From NCBI GenBank assembly GCA_002900995.3, contig CM035304.1, positions 5,472,134 to 5,536,133 on the forward strand: a stretch of 64,000 nt of DNA, in the 5' to 3' direction. Shown one piece after another: positions 1 to 12,104 of this stretch. The DNA comes from Ganoderma boninense. Taxonomy: Eukaryota > Basidiomycota > Agaricomycetes > Polyporales > Polyporaceae. The translations under genes were made by a program, and so were the position numbers. The notes beneath the pieces are model-generated. The model was not told the origin of the DNA and made no database searches. It saw only the letters and a list, made by a program, of their open reading frames with translations. Numbering within the stretch: the first letter of the stretch is position 1; each line of letters starts with the position of its first letter.

Positions 1-1
1 G

Positions 2-142
2 CTATACAGCAAGGGGTTTCTTCAGGTCGATCTGAGTTCAATCCTGGCCCTCTCGGGCCTGCCCGACGGATACCATGAAACCCCGGGGCCCGAGCGTAAT
101 CTTCGCTCCCTCGTTCTCAAATATCCTCTCCCTGATCTCTGA
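2..142 (+). CDS. Possible 3' end of an upstream gene (partial)
   Basis: A reading frame is open from the window edge to a TGA at 140-142 and encodes about 46 residues ending in YPLPDL. It has no start codon in the window, so it could be the last exon of a gene on the left, or chance. No family was recognised. It lies about 125 bp upstream of the HET gene on the same strand. The call rests only on the open frame and ordinary-looking composition. Confidence 0.25.
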   Translation, partial: LYSKGFLQVDLSSILALSGLPDGYHETPGPERNLRSLVLKYPLPDL

Positions 143-266
143 CAGATCGCCCACCTACCCCTGGCCTTGATTCCCGGTTCGTGCAGGAAACATGTCCTCT
201 GTGATGATACTCTGTTGATAACCCATCTCCACTAGCACCTTCGGAGACTCCGGGCTGAAAGACATC

Positions 267-2191
267 ATGCGCTTGCTGGATACGAAAACCTGTCAGTTTG
301 TCGAAAAGACAGACATAAAGAACGTAGAATACGCCATCCTGTCGCACACCTGGGATTGTCGTGGAGAGCAGACCTTTCAAGATCTGAAGAGGATCCAGGT
401 CCGGTATTCTCTTGAGGCGTCCCATCATTCGGTGGCAGATCCTGATAACGGTTCGTCATCCCTTCAATATTGTATGCGTACAGTGACCTCTGAAACCTCC
501 TTGATAACTCCTCAGCCCGAGGTGACGCCATTCTCCATTCGCGTTCTATATGGGACGATCCCGACCTTTCATCAAAGATCCGTGACGCGTGTGCCGTTGC
601 ACGGGCGAGCGGTTTTGACCTCATCTGGATAGATTCGTGCTGCATAGATAAAACCAGCAGCGCGGAGCTTTCGGAGGCCATCAACTCGATGTTTACCTGG
701 TACGCTATGTCGGAGGTCTGCTTCGCCTACCTCATCGATGTTCCCCATCGCGGTGACCACCGCGCCAAGGGCTCCCGGTTCCGCAGGAGTGTATGGTTTA
801 CACGCGGGTGGACGCTTCAGGAACTCATTGCGCCTTTCGAGGTGATCATCCTCTCGCAGGACTGGAACACAATCGGCTCGAAGCGTGACCTTGTTGACCT
901 AATCGAAGAGATCACCAACATCAGTGCCGACGCTCTACTCCACGAGGTCCCGCTTGACAGATACAGCGTGGCCCAACGACTCTCTTGGGCGTCGAAACGA
1001 GAGACAACGCGAGTCGAAGATCAGGCTTACTCGCTTCTGGGGATGTTCGATATCCACATGCCTACGCTCTATGGCGAGGGCGAGCGGGCGTTCCGGAGAC
1101 TGCAGGAGGCGATCATCCAACGCATCCCGGACCAGACCCTCTTCGCATGGCGGTCGATTCACAGCCTCCGCGAGTTACACCTCGATCCGCTTCTAGCTCC
1201 ATCTGATCACCAGTTTCTGTGCACACGAAAGGATCGGGGCAGGTCCATCCTCGCGCCATCTCCATTGGAATTCGTGGGTGTTACCTCGGTCGTTGCGGTC
1301 CCTCATGAAGCCGTCTACCGTCGCCTCCAGCTCTGGCAACTTCCTGTGCCAGAATACGCCTTCACTCCTCACGGCATCCGGACTCGACTGCCCGTAGTAC
1401 CCCTATCTCTCGCCTTGCCGCCAGATGCCACACATTGCGCCCACGAAAATCCGCTGTCTGAGTGGTATTTGGCTGTGCTTGGATGCGAGTCAGACGATTA
1501 CCCAGGTCACCTCCTTGGAAAAGTCTGCAACATTCCCTCCTCAGATACCGGTATCCATTTTCTGTACTCTGGGTCAGTCGCAGTATTTGGCCCCCAGGCG
1601 CAGAGTCACAGCGACAATTTCCAAGCCGACCTCTTCCCTTTGTCACGGGTGGCACTCGAACGCTGTCGATCACAGATGGAGCTCAAGGTGGTGTATATCC
1701 CGCACCCCAACCGCGAGTACGGAGATCAGATGTTAGCTGAGAAGGCGGGGAAGCCAATCAAAACGATCCACCTCGTGTTGCCAAGAATTATCCCCTACCG
1801 TCCTTTTGTGCACGAATACACGGCCAAACTCCGTGGCCCAGACGGAGACGCCTTTCCAACTGTCCATTGGCTCGAGCTCTCCCATTTCAGCGCTCGCCAT
1901 ACCATCACCATCGAGTACAGGCACACCCTGAACGAGGAAGGTACCCATTTGACTATCAGCGGGAAGGTAACCGTCTCACGACCTGCGTACATCTTCGCGC
2001 CGGTGTATATGTATGAGATCTACGTTAGGCCGAGCAGTATCGTTTGGGAGGACAGGTCTCCATGGCACGAGAGGCTCCTCAAATCGCACGTAGTGGAGGT
2101 CGCCGTATGTAGCCCGAAATTTAGGATAAAGCTGGGCATGAAGCTCGTACGGCGGGCGTATTATTCCCCGGTTGTTGAGGTTTTGATGTAG
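267..2191 (+). CDS. HET-domain protein (heterokaryon incompatibility type)
   Basis: The first exon (267-398) starts ATGCGCTTGCTGGA and carries the opening HET motif (YAILSHTW, then GEQTFQDL). The main exon is open from about 512 to the TAG/TGA at 2191. It carries the rest of the domain: DLIWIDSCCIDKTSSAELS, FTRGWTLQELIAP, EDQAYSLLGMFDIHMPTLYG and FRRLQEAI. HET domains are found in fungal proteins that trigger cell death after fusion of unlike hyphae, and basidiomycetes carry many copies of unknown role. The C-terminal 330 residues have no motif I know. The junction between the exons is unsettled: no single acceptor between 400 and 550 fits the phase-0 donor at 399, so a short middle exon or a frame break lies there. 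Family call is firm, exact model is not. Confidence 0.85.
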
Positions 2192-2567
2192 TGACCACTA
2201 CGCCTACGTTGCTTGAAGGATGATGCACTCTAGCACCGCTTCCTAATGTCTTATACGTAGCTGCAGTACTGCTTCTCCTGGTCTCTGTGGTGCTCGTGCT
2301 TCTGGTGCTCGAGCTCCGCCCCTCCGAAGGTCGACGCTGACATCGCTCGTGAAAGATAGCACTGTGTAGTCCTACACAAAGCTCATACATGATATATCAT
2401 GTCATTCGCCATAGTACAGCCCTGTTCCTGCATGCAACATTCCGGGCCGTCAGATACAACACCGGTGAACCTTCCTGGTTCTACCAATACAGGACGATCT
2501 AATATATATAACTACAACAGCAATGACCAACCTCGGAATGCTCAGGCACCTTGCATCATCGCTATCA
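2192..2567. other. Convergent intergenic spacer
   Basis: This lies between the stop of the HET gene and the stop of K1, so it should hold two facing 3' UTRs. Short open frames exist but none looks coding. No repeat or RNA gene was seen. Confidence 0.5.
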
Positions 2568-4199
2568 CTAGAGCACGTTCACCAGATTATCGTACGCCCA
2601 TTCCTTCTCCTCCTCGCACTCCCGCGCAAACCTCACTGACGAGCTGAAATCCTTGCGCATCTTCATCCGCCCGAAGTCGATGATCCTGAAGCTCGGCGTG
2701 CGATCCGAGCGCTCCTCAGGCGGCGCAGAGAGCGGGCCGGGCTGCACGAGGATGTTGCGCTCGTACACCGAGCCCTGCGTGAACCCCGCTGCGTGCAGGC
2801 GCTTCAAGAGCTCGAAACACGCAATCCTGTAAGCGAAGCGGACGTGCGTGATCAGCTCAGCTTGGACGGACGGACGGATGATAGATGAAAGCGTGGAACT
2901 CGGAGGGGGGAGGACAAGGACAAGGACATACCGGTGTTCGTACCTCAGCCTCCGGAAGACGACGGGCTCGCCGCACTCCTCGACGAGGAGCAGGCGCGTC
3001 GGCCACGAGACACTGCAGGTGTCGTCCTTGTCGCAGTTGCGGTGCGCGCGCTCGATCACGCTCCCGTCGGCGTCCACCGCTGCGTAGTACCCAAAGAACT
3101 TGGGCACGACTGCAGGCTCAGGCGGGGGTGTGTGCGCATGGCACTTGTCACCCTCGTCCGTGGATTCGGACGCGTCGCCGGTGGTTGAAGCAGGTGCGGC
3201 GCCATTCGTATCAGCAGTCTCAACGTGCGCTACGTCCTCCGGCTGCGCAGAATCCGCTTTCGCAGAGGCGGCGTCGGGCGGTGGGGACTCTACAGGCAAT
3301 TGGTCTTCCATCAGGTGCCGCGGGAACGCATTGTACGCGACCGCCTCCCGGCGGAGCATCTCGTGCGCGCCGCACCGGGCGAACGCAGTCTTCACGCCGA
3401 CTTGCACAGTGCTCTCTTCGTCGGATTCCGCACTGAGTCTCAGTCTCAGTGGCGCAGAGTACACCGACGAGTGGTGTCCGCCCCCGAGCATGTTCTTCTT
3501 CTTGAGGTAGAGACGTGCGACGCGGAGGGGGCGGTCGCTACCGCCTTCAGGAGACGCGTCCGTGGACGTGGATGCGGGCTCCGAGTCCGGCGAGGCCGTA
3601 GGTGGAGGGAACACGCGGACGTAGCGCACGGGCTTGTCAGACTGTGAGTACCGCATGTCGTGTTCGAGGTGGCTGATGTTGTCTGGGTCGTAGACGAGGA
3701 GGTCGTGGGGGAGGAGATCCTCGGGGATCAACGTCCGTAGTGGTTCAAGACCAGAGAGGGAGAAGGAAGCTGGCGTCGCACGTTCGGTGTCCCCATCTTC
3801 TATTGGGGGGACAGCGAGGGCCGTCTCGTTGGCTTCAGCGGGGGCGGTGTCGATAGGCAGAGGAAGTCCGGGTGGTTGGATCGGCGTACCGACGCTCTCG
3901 GTGTCGGTGGACGGCGACGGGCAAGCTGCAGGCACGTCGACGCTGAGGGGAGGTAGGGGAGTCTTTTCGAGCATCTCGCGTGGAGACGAGGGGGATTGAC
4001 TGCCATCGATTGGATGCTCACCGGTCGGCGTGCTCTTGCGGTCTTCCTTCTCAAAACCTCCAAGAGCTCGACCGTCCAATGAGGCAAGGTCGACGACGAA
4101 TGTCTGGGCGACACCATTCTGAAGATCGAGGGTGGTTGAGGATGTTTGAGACGCCTTCTCGGGTTCCCGTGGTTGAGAGTCTACGAATGGGTGGTCCAT
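2568..4199 (-). CDS. K1: kinase-fold protein lacking the catalytic Asp (pseudokinase-like)
   Basis: Two exons (4199-2932 and 2826-2568, phase-2 intron of 105 nt that happens to stay open) sum to 508 residues. The N-terminal half is acidic and Pro/Ser-rich. The kinase-like half has a glycine loop (LGGGHHSSVY), a beta-3 lysine (VGVKTAF), an alpha-C glutamate (LRREAVAYNAF) and FRIIDFGR. The position of HRDxKxxN reads QGSVYERN: the Asn is kept but the catalytic Asp is Ser. The longer frame starting at 4292 is unlikely to be used, because a TATAAAT at 4291-4297 overlaps that ATG. The ATG at 4199 lies about 90 bp downstream of the TATA. Three paralogues (K2-K4) occur in the window. Known automatic annotation would be 'protein kinase domain'; activity is doubtful. 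Confidence 0.8.
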   Translation of the reverse strand: MDHPFVDSQPREPEKASQTSSTTLDLQNGVAQTFVVDLASLDGRALGGFEKEDRKSTPTGEHPIDGSQSPSSPREMLEKTPLPPLSVDVPAACPSPSTDTESVGTPIQPPGLPLPIDTAPAEANETALAVPPIEDGDTERATPASFSLSGLEPLRTLIPEDLLPHDLLVYDPDNISHLEHDMRYSQSDKPVRYVRVFPPPTASPDSEPASTSTDASPEGGSDRPLRVARLYLKKKNMLGGGHHSSVYSAPLRLRLSAESDEESTVQVGVKTAFARCGAHEMLRREAVAYNAFPRHLMEDQLPVESPPPDAASAKADSAQPEDVAHVETADTNGAAPASTTGDASESTDEGDKCHAHTPPPEPAVVPKFFGYYAAVDADGSVIERAHRNCDKDDTCSVSWPTRLLLVEECGEPVVFRRLRYEHRYVLVLVLPPPSSTLSSIIRPSVQAELITHVRFAYRIACFELLKRLHAAGFTQGSVYERNILVQPGPLSAPPEERSDRTPSFRIIDFGRMKMRKDFSSSVRFARECEEEKEWAYDNLVNVL

Positions 4200-4290
4200 T
4201 GAAGCGTGGACAGAGATGAGGTCAAGGTAAGAGAGTTTGGGTGTTGGAGGTTGGAACGCAAGGATGAGTGTAGGAACATGCGCATCCAGC

Positions 4291-4297
4291 ATTTATA
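4291..4297 (-). promoter_or_regulatory. TATA box of K1
   Basis: TATAAAT on the minus strand, about 92 bp upstream of the preferred ATG at 4199. It decides the start, since the upstream in-frame ATG overlaps it. Confidence 0.5.
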
Positions 4298-5350
4298 TGC
4301 TGGCCATGATGGAGCACTATAGGTGGAAGGCCTGGCCGGTTTTCCTTTTACGACCGTGTTGGAATGGGTTGGAAGGTCAGAGAGAAAAATCGTGCTGATC
4401 GAATCAACCACTGGCAGCCTCCGATGGACGGACCATGGCTCGAGATCAATTATTGGGAACGCCATTGTCCCTAGAGTCCGAGGATGATCAGATATCCATC
4501 GCTTACGGGACACGCACTGTCCATAAGCCCGCAGCCGAGTAGGAAGCTGGCCATGGCCCTTCTGTGGGCGGCCTCGAGGCTCCGACTTCGCACACCGAGT
4601 CATCTAGCGTCTTTTTGGCACTGTTCGTCCTCCTAGATTCGGATCCTTCCAAGCCAGTCTACGTTCGCGCGCCTGAAATGCGTCGACGAACAATGAACAT
4701 GAGTCAAATTTACTCCACGAACGAAAAACGTGGCATGTGGCACGTACAACAGGAAGAACCACCAGCCACTCTTCGATCGGCTTCAACGGCCACCCGAGAT
4801 GATTCGGCCCCGAAGTGCTAGTCGATACCTAGCGAAAGCACCCATAGCTTGAGGTTGCTGTCGCCAGCACACCAGCAACTGCAGGACGGTGAGAGAAGAC
4901 GGAAGGCGCTTAATGTGGCGAGGCTGCCGAGCGGATGGCTCCGAGTCGAGAGATCCAACCACTCGTATGCCACCAAGTGCCACGACTAGCCTTCTCACCA
5001 CAAGTCGGGAGGTCATATTTAGTATGTAGCTTAACTCAGAAATATACCTATCACCATGCCTAGTATATCGGTTTTTTCTTTGTCCTTGTCCTGGTCTCAC
5101 GAGTCATGATTGTGGCAGAAACGCGGCATTGTGTGCCCAGGCTGATGTATTACGCGCACTCGTACATGTCATATACGACGGCGAAACCTTCACCGGAACA
5201 CAAGCGTTCTGGGCCCTATAAATTCCGCCCAAACAGGAGTACCATACAAATTCTACCAACTACTCCATAGCTCGGCATCTAATAAATACAAGAGCAAAAC
5301 GACTCGAAAATCCTCGAGCGAGGACTACTCAGGCTGTTCCGGAAGGTCTC
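4293..5350. other. Intergenic region, K1 promoter and FunK1 3' flank
   Basis: About 1 kb with no coding frame that I can support on either strand. It should contain the K1 promoter and the 3' UTR of the FunK1 gene. No repeat structure was noticed. Confidence 0.45.
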
Positions 5351-8300
5351 TCAGGCAGCGGTATGGGGACGCTCGGGCATCTCATCCTCCTCCTCCAGGA
5401 TTGCCTGCATGGCACCCGTACTCCGGGTATGCCCATCGAGGCGAGCCTTCTTCGCCTTGGACTGCGACTCCTGCGAGTAGGACTCCTTGAGCTGGTCCCC
5501 TGCGTAATCGTCCTGCGGCCAGGATTTCCCGGAGAGTTCAGCCCTGAACAGCTCGAGGATGGAAGCGTGGGTCTCCAGAGCATCTGCCAATTTGTACGTG
5601 CCTTGGGACGGCTTCTCAATCGGGCGCGAAGTGGACGACCCCCCTGGAAGGGGGGAGACATGGGGAGGCCGAGACGGCGCTGCCTCTGGAAGTCCCTTCG
5701 CCTCCAGCAAGGCAACATCATCATCTAGTAGCGAGCTCGTAGAGGCCATGACGCTCTCCAGCGAAGGGAGGGGAGGAGCGGTCACTGGGATATTCTTTAC
5801 TTCCTCCTCGTACTCGAGGACCGCGTAGCGCGCCTTGAGATGCTCCATGAAATGCAACATGATGTCGTTTAGCGGCGTTGGTGGTGCTGTCGCCTCGTCG
5901 GAGCCCTTAGAAACGAAACGGATGAGTTTGTTGCCCCATTTGAGCAGTCCCGAGTAGACCATCGCCTGCTTGAGGGCGCCACACGTGGGTCCCTGGTTGA
6001 ACTGTCCAGGCTCGGAAGACATGAAATAGCGCCGGATAAAGAGCGTCACATCGAGGGGTGCGGTCCGGAGGAGACGGACGGCAAGGTAGAGCAGCACATG
6101 GAAGAAGGATTCGAGCTCGTCCGCAATAGAAACAGGCTGGGTAGGGTGTGTCAGGGAATAAACAGACATGTAGTACCAAGTGCCCTAGTATAGATAGCCG
6201 TCAGCGTGGCCAGAGGAAAATCATAACTCAAAACACGTACTGTCCTATGTGGTTGACGAGCTTGAGACTTCGCCAGAGCTGTCGGAATGACCTTCGCCAG
6301 CTCCCAGTCGCACAACATCCCAGCCCAGATGACTCTCCCTTGTCCGCGCTCGGGGCGATTGGGCAGCACGGTGGGGAGGATCAGGATATTGCCCGAGCTG
6401 ACGTCGCGATGAAGTAGGTTGCAGCGCGTTGCAGCACCTTGGTGTCCTTACAAGAAAGGTGGGTCAGCGGACGCTTGGAAGCCAAACGATGCGAGCCGAT
6501 GTGCTCACCAAGCATGCAGTGCATAATGACCCGCGCCAGCTGCCTTCCACATGTGATTGCCGTGGACGGCAGACCGACCTCGGCAACCACAATACGATAA
6601 TGGGTAAGGTGACGAAGACCCGACCTATCCCTAAGCTCTACAGGAGCCGTGTCCTGAGGTCGAGCACGCTTCCCGCTCCCTTCGCCGGACCGAGGATGAG
6701 TGTCATCTGTACGAGGCTTCTCGTTGGATGCCGAGGTCTTCGTTCTCTGACGCGTCGTCGTGCTTCCCGACCTGGAGCCGGAGGCCTTCGAGCGCGAGGG
6801 TATCGGAGCTATTGGACGTGCATCCTGGTCCTGTTTCCCGAACACGTCCGGCTTCCTCTTCCCCGTGGACGAGTACTCAGAGGCTTGCGTCTCTTGCGCC
6901 CCCGGGCCGCCGACGTCCTCGTGACAGATGAGGGTAGGGATGAATTGGACCTGAGCCTTGTTGAGCTTTCCGAGGGTCATGCCCTCCTGCTCAACGCCGA
7001 CATAGAAGGGCCGCCACGCATCCTTCAGGAACACCAGACGCTGTGTCGTCCATTCGAGAGCGACGTAGCCGCGCGTGCCACGCCCGACCAGGCCGTGTGG
7101 TTCGAAGACAGGTTTGCCGACCAGGTAGTAGCCGCCGCCGACCTTCAAAGAGTAGAAACGCCAATTGGCGGGTAAGGACCCCCGAAAGAGGTCTCGGACG
7201 TATCGGAAGACGGGGATGATATGCGACGCAGCGGCATCTGAAGACAAGTCCCCGAACCCACTAGTGCTGCTGGGATCTGGGTGCAGGATGTTCGCTGCGA
7301 ACAGAGGGGATTGGGGAGGATCAAGGTCGGAAGTGACAGCGAATCCGTCGGGAATCGAGGGGATGGTTGTACCGTCAGTGTGGTCGAGATCTTGAGGGTT
7401 GGCCATGGCGACCTTCTGCATCCACTGCCAACCACAGGAGTCCTCAGAAAGCCGAGTCGCAGTAGTGTCGAAACCGCGCTGCTCGGGGCTCGCCTGAGAG
7501 TACGCGTAGAGGAACTGAAGGAGCTTCTCGGTGCCTTCGATGGTCTCCACGTAGTTCAACGCCTCGGTGACGATACAGCCAGATCGGTCCCAACGAATGA
7601 TGCGGAACTCGTCGCCGTTGACGAAGAGCATAAAGAGTCCGGTGCGGTGCTGGTAGAAGTATACGCGTTCGCCGTAGGACAAGAGCTGACCTCGAACAAT
7701 GGTCCGTGAACCAGCGTCTGCCTCGGCCTCCTTATTGGCTCGGTCGTTGAAGGCATCGTTTGCTGTCCCGCCGCGCTTGAACTCGATTGTCAAATCGTCG
7801 AGGAACCAGTTGGGGTGGTCTTCTTCGATGAGGTCCTTGTCGAGCACGGAGATCAATGCTCCATCGATCTTGTACTTCTTGGGATCGGCGGAGTCGGCGT
7901 GCTTCTCGGATAGGTTGAGGACGTATCCAGGGCAGAGTGTTTCGGCCTTGTCGACGGTGCGCTGCAGTGGAGGAGCCGAGCCACTGAGATCAAGGCCAAC
8001 CACAACGAACGGAAGAGACGTACCCATGCTTCCGATATGGTCTTCTCGATTGGACGGATAACTTTATGGCGCCTGCCCGAGTTTCCTGACTTATTCCCTG
8101 AAATCTTCCGCGCCGCTGCCTTGAAGGCTACGTTGATCCTCGAAACCTTGTCCTTGGGAAACGCGTGGACGAAACCGGCGGGGTCGACAGCAGGCAGATA
8201 GGTCTCCATCATGTTCTCATAGCGGAGGGTGACTGTGGTGTGAAGTGCGTCCGACATCATGTGGTGGCGATCTGTTTGAGCATGGGACGACACCGGAAGC

Positions 8301-8404
8301 TGAGGGTTGTTTCGGGTATATCCTCGAACCTGATACTGCTGGACGTTGGCGGGCGAAGACTCTGGCCGCTGGCCCTGGAGTTGCGAAAAAGAGTGAGCGA
8401 CCAT
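5351..8404 (-). CDS. FunK1 fungal-type protein kinase
   Basis: Four exons (8404-8024, 7961-6509, 6446-6241, 6184-5351) with introns of 62, 62 and 56 nt sum to exactly 957 residues. The central part has the FunK1 signature region (GERVYFYQHRTGLFMLFVNG, then RIIRWDRSGCIVTEALNY). The C-lobe, restored by splicing, has LLHRDVSSGNILI (catalytic loop with the Asp present), CDWELAK in place of DFG, GTWYYMSV as activation-segment end, and DELESFFHVLLYL. These are hallmarks of the Pkinase_fungal/FunK1 family, which is expanded in multicellular basidiomycetes; substrates are unknown. A Ser/Lys-rich, probably disordered insert lies between the lobes, and a polar tail of about 150 residues follows. Unlike K1-K4, all catalytic residues look present. 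Confidence 0.88.
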
Positions 8405-9111
8405 GGGGAGAGATGGAAGGGAAGGGGGGAACTGACGTGGAAAGACGCCTGGGGCAGGTTATATCCCTGTGGTGAGGATGGTTAGAGGGAGGAAGCGGCG
8501 GCACCTGACTGAAATTTGCACAGAACAAAGAAAGACCGGGCGCCATTACATACCAAAAGCAGTGGACAATGGTCTTTCAACGATCTTACTGTGCGTCTTC
8601 CTTTGTTGGAACGGAATTGGAAGGAGACAGGTTCAAGTTTCCGTGGGCAATAAGCGACGACAGCCGACGATGGTTGGGTTTCCTTCTTGGGATCAGGACT
8701 TTGGCCGGGCCGGCCCGCACTTTCATCGGCCAAGCGCCGGCGCCGCGCCCTGTTCCACTGCCACATCGCTTGGCCAAGGGCTGCATTCTGCGGCCACCTT
8801 ACAATTGAAACAAAACCTCGCGAAACATTGGGAACACAGTGTGGCATGCGTAACATGGGAAGATTAAAGAATAACATTCAGACCAGAGCCGGGGTCAATT
8901 CCAGCTGCAGGCTGCACAAATATAAATCATCTCCAAGCCACAAAGCCGCAATGTCCGTGTAAGTGCTACATGTAATCCGATGCTAGCAAAGCAAGCTAAA
9001 CGAGTGGATCGCCCCGGGCGTGGCATGCGGTATTGACAGCCCGGTGGCCAAAGCAAGCAAGAGATGCTGATGCTCTCGCAAGGGGAGGAGGAGGCGTTAT
9101 CACGTTAGAAC
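8405..9111. other. Intergenic region upstream of FunK1
   Basis: About 700 bp holding the FunK1 promoter and the 3' end of the protease gene. Several short overlapping open frames occur on both strands, none with recognisable features. Confidence 0.45.
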
Positions 9112-10661
9112 CTAGTTGACCTCGCTGTGCGTGAACTGGGTGTTGGCGAAGCCGACGGTGTTGCGCTGCGGGACGTAGACGTGGTAGAAGCGCTCGAGCC
9201 ACGAGTAGCCGTTGATGAAGTCGAGGCCCTCGCCGCTCTTCGAGCCCAGGTCCGCGACGACGAGGTAGATGCTGTCCGCGTCGCCGCCGATCACGGTGTT
9301 CAGCTGTGCATGTGCGCGCGCGAGTCTCGCAGTTAGTACTAGTTTCGCCTTCGCGGAGGGAAAGGGAGGGACGACGTACGGAGCGCGGCCAGATCTGGGC
9401 GTTGGGGATGAACTCGTAGTCGACCTGTCGCATATGATATGATTAACATCGGTGACCATCCCTGCCACAGGGCTGAGCAAGAAACTCACAAGGTTGATCG
9501 TGAAGAACAGGCTCTGGAGGTTGTCGTATTGGTCGTTGGTGATCTTGAGCAGGCCGGTGGTCTCGTCGGCGACCGCGCCGGTGGCATTCTTGTACGCATC
9601 GAACGCGTCAGACGCAAGGAGGATGAGCGTGGTGCCCGTGTCGACGATGCCCGCGGTCTGCGAGAGGATCGCCGTGTCGTTGCCGTACCGGATCGTCTGG
9701 TCGATGCCGACGTATTCCGACGCCGGCGAGGTACCGGTGATCGTCCTGCACGCGCGCGCCCCAAAAGTCAGCTAAGCATCACCCGAGGAGCGCAGTGCGC
9801 CGATACGCACGCAACATTGATGTTCCCGACGAATCTGGAGGAGTCCGAGCCACCGAAGGTCAGCAGGCCGTTGGCGGTCGAGCCGTTCGAGGCGGGCTCG
9901 AACGAGATGCCGATCGCCTCCGCAGTAATCGCGCCCTGCTCGAACGCGTTGTCCAACACGGTGGGGACGATCTGCCCGTCGGACACAGTGCCCTTGGTCA
10001 ACCCGGCGGGGCCAATACTAACGAACTGGATGAGCACCGTTTATGCGAGAGGTCCGCGTGTAACGTACCCAAGGATGCCATCAATGGACGAGGGGAAACC
10101 CAGGGTCTGGTTCGCGACGGAGATACCCTGGTTCTGGATCGTCACGCTCCCCAGCGTAACAGTGTCGGTGTACTGCTCGCCTGAAAAGCGTCCAGAGCCG
10201 TAGGTCACGGCCTACGCAGCAAACACGTTTTCAGTCTACTAAGCCATATGATGAGCGATGCTCGGAGCAAGAGAGCCACTCACCACAGAGTTCCCGGTGT
10301 CCTTGCTCGTAGACGTCTTGACGTACGTCTGGTTCACGCCGATGAATGTGTTCGCGCTGCCGGTGTCGACGAGGAGGGTGTACGTCGTCGCTGGGGAGCC
10401 GATGCCGACCTCGACGGTGTAGTGCGTCAGCTGGTTCACCGCCTCGAGGTCGGCCCGCTTCGCCTGCGCGCCCTTGCCGTGGCCGACGTTCTTGAGCAGC
10501 GCCGCGCGCGCCTGGTCCTGCTCAACGATCTTGGCCGCGCCGGTGTACGCGACGCGCCGCGCGAGGGGGAGCGACACGGGGGAGTCGCGGATGACGAAGG
10601 GCGACGCGGAGGCGGCGGTCGCGGCGGCACAGAGAGCAAGGAGGGTCGAGAAACGCGCCAT
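9112..10661 (-). CDS. Secreted pepsin-like aspartic protease (A1 family, polyporopepsin-like)
   Basis: Six exons (10661-10284, 10211-10069, 10017-9811, 9745-9490, 9424-9380, 9303-9112) give exactly 406 residues. Residues 1-20 are a signal peptide (MARFSTLLALCAAATAASA), followed by a propeptide rich in Ala, Lys and Arg. The two active-site motifs are LLVDTGSANTFIG and GIVDTGTTL; the flap region has VTYGSGRFSG. The terminal exons encode SWLERFYHVYVPQRNTVGFA, typical of A1 proteases. Family members are extracellular endopeptidases used in wood decay and nutrition. The length matches polyporopepsin-type precursors. The fifth exon is only 45 nt. Confidence in the spliced model is high because every junction restores both frame and family motif. 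Confidence 0.93.
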
Positions 10662-12104
10662 CGGAGCAACGAGCGGAGGGGTGGGCGAGGTTTTGATGGG
10701 GATGTGTTGCTCCGCGCAATGCCTTTATACTTGCCTTGCCCCATTGTCGTTTCAGCGCCGTGGAGATCATGTGCCAAGAGCTTGAATGAAAGAAGCGGTG
10801 GAGCGGAAAGCACGCAAGACTGCAGCCGTGATCGACCATCCGAGGCTGGGACTTCGGAGGCATCAGAACGCAGCCACGCGATGGGACTAGCAATGGGCGC
10901 CTGAGGACCTGTGTGGATGCGGCTGGGATGCGGTGTCACTGCATGGTTGCGATCACCTTGGGATTCGACGTACTTTCTTTTCGGGGTTCACTCACCGTGT
11001 AAGTACTATGTAGCGATGATAACAAACGACGCCATTTGGTCTGAAGAAGATCAGGTAACCGTTAGACTCCCTAGTCCGACAGTTTCAACGGGTAGTACTG
11101 CTATTAGTACTTACAAAGCGGCTAGTGGGTAAGCGCGTGCGTTGTGCGGTGTTAGCGAGTGTTAGCACTACACAGATCTATTTGTCTTGCCGGGCTTCGC
11201 TCGTCGTGTGTACACCGCCACGATCAGAGTTGCCATAGGCCCGGGGGTTGGGTTTGAGGCTCAAGGTTGCACAATGAAAAATGCCTAGCCGATTGAATCA
11301 GCATTCAGTAGCACTAGAGAGTCACTTCGCAGACCATTGGGCCTATGAAACTACTCACCAAGGTCCTGATGACCGTGACGACGACACGTTCGAATCCGCA
11401 TTCGTACATACCTAGTATGCGTGGGTCCTAGCCTCCACCGCTGGCCGTTCGCCTGACGTAAGTAAGTCATCGAGGACAAAAGAACAGCTTATGTTGCTGT
11501 GCGACTACAAAGAAGAAGTGATGGACGAGGCGACCGGGAGGGGGTGACGAACTTGAGGCGCGGCGGTAGTGAGGTTAGAGCGCAGCCCATGGCAACTCAG
11601 GCTCGAGTCCCAAGGTCTCCGCTGGCTGCCTTGTGGCTTTCTTGATCACAGTAACTGGCTTTTGTATCGTCTGTCTGCGCGCAGGCGAGGGGAAGAAGTG
11701 GAATCCGGTGCTTGGCGGATGGTGGTGAAGTCTCAGATGAGAACATGTCGCCTGACGCGCTAGATTTTGAGCCAGCGCTCTCTGGTTTCAGGCCGGCGCG
11801 CCGTAATCTCAGAGTCCCGCAGGCCAAAAATCCTGCCAGACTTCTGACTTGTGGGGGTTGGTTAGTTAGAACGCGCATATAGTGTGCAATTTCTCTGTGC
11901 CCATGAACAATGAGAACTACAAGGACTTATGTATGCGTGGGAAGACGTAAAATAGAGGAGCACAACTTGCGCAGTACGAGCCTATGGATGTTTGTATTGT
12001 GCATTCGGCTTGCCTATGCTCCCCTCTAAAATACACAACTCAGTGTCTAGTCTCACAACGATCATCATCGCATACGGCTTGAAGCCTGTTAGCCTTCCGA
12101 CGCC
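10662..12104. other. Long intergenic region with protease promoter
   Basis: About 1.4 kb. A TATAAAG lies on the minus strand at 10723-10729, about 62 bp upstream of the protease ATG. Between 10750 and 12100 I found no gene, RNA or clear repeat. Confidence 0.45.
10723..10729 (-). promoter_or_regulatory. TATA box of the aspartic protease gene
   Basis: TATAAAG on the minus strand at a normal fungal distance (about 62-68 bp) from the ATG at 10661. Confidence 0.5.

Noticed and set aside
4200..4292. N-terminal extension of K1 from the ATG at 4292
   Set aside because: A TATAAAT overlaps that ATG, so transcription should begin downstream of it.
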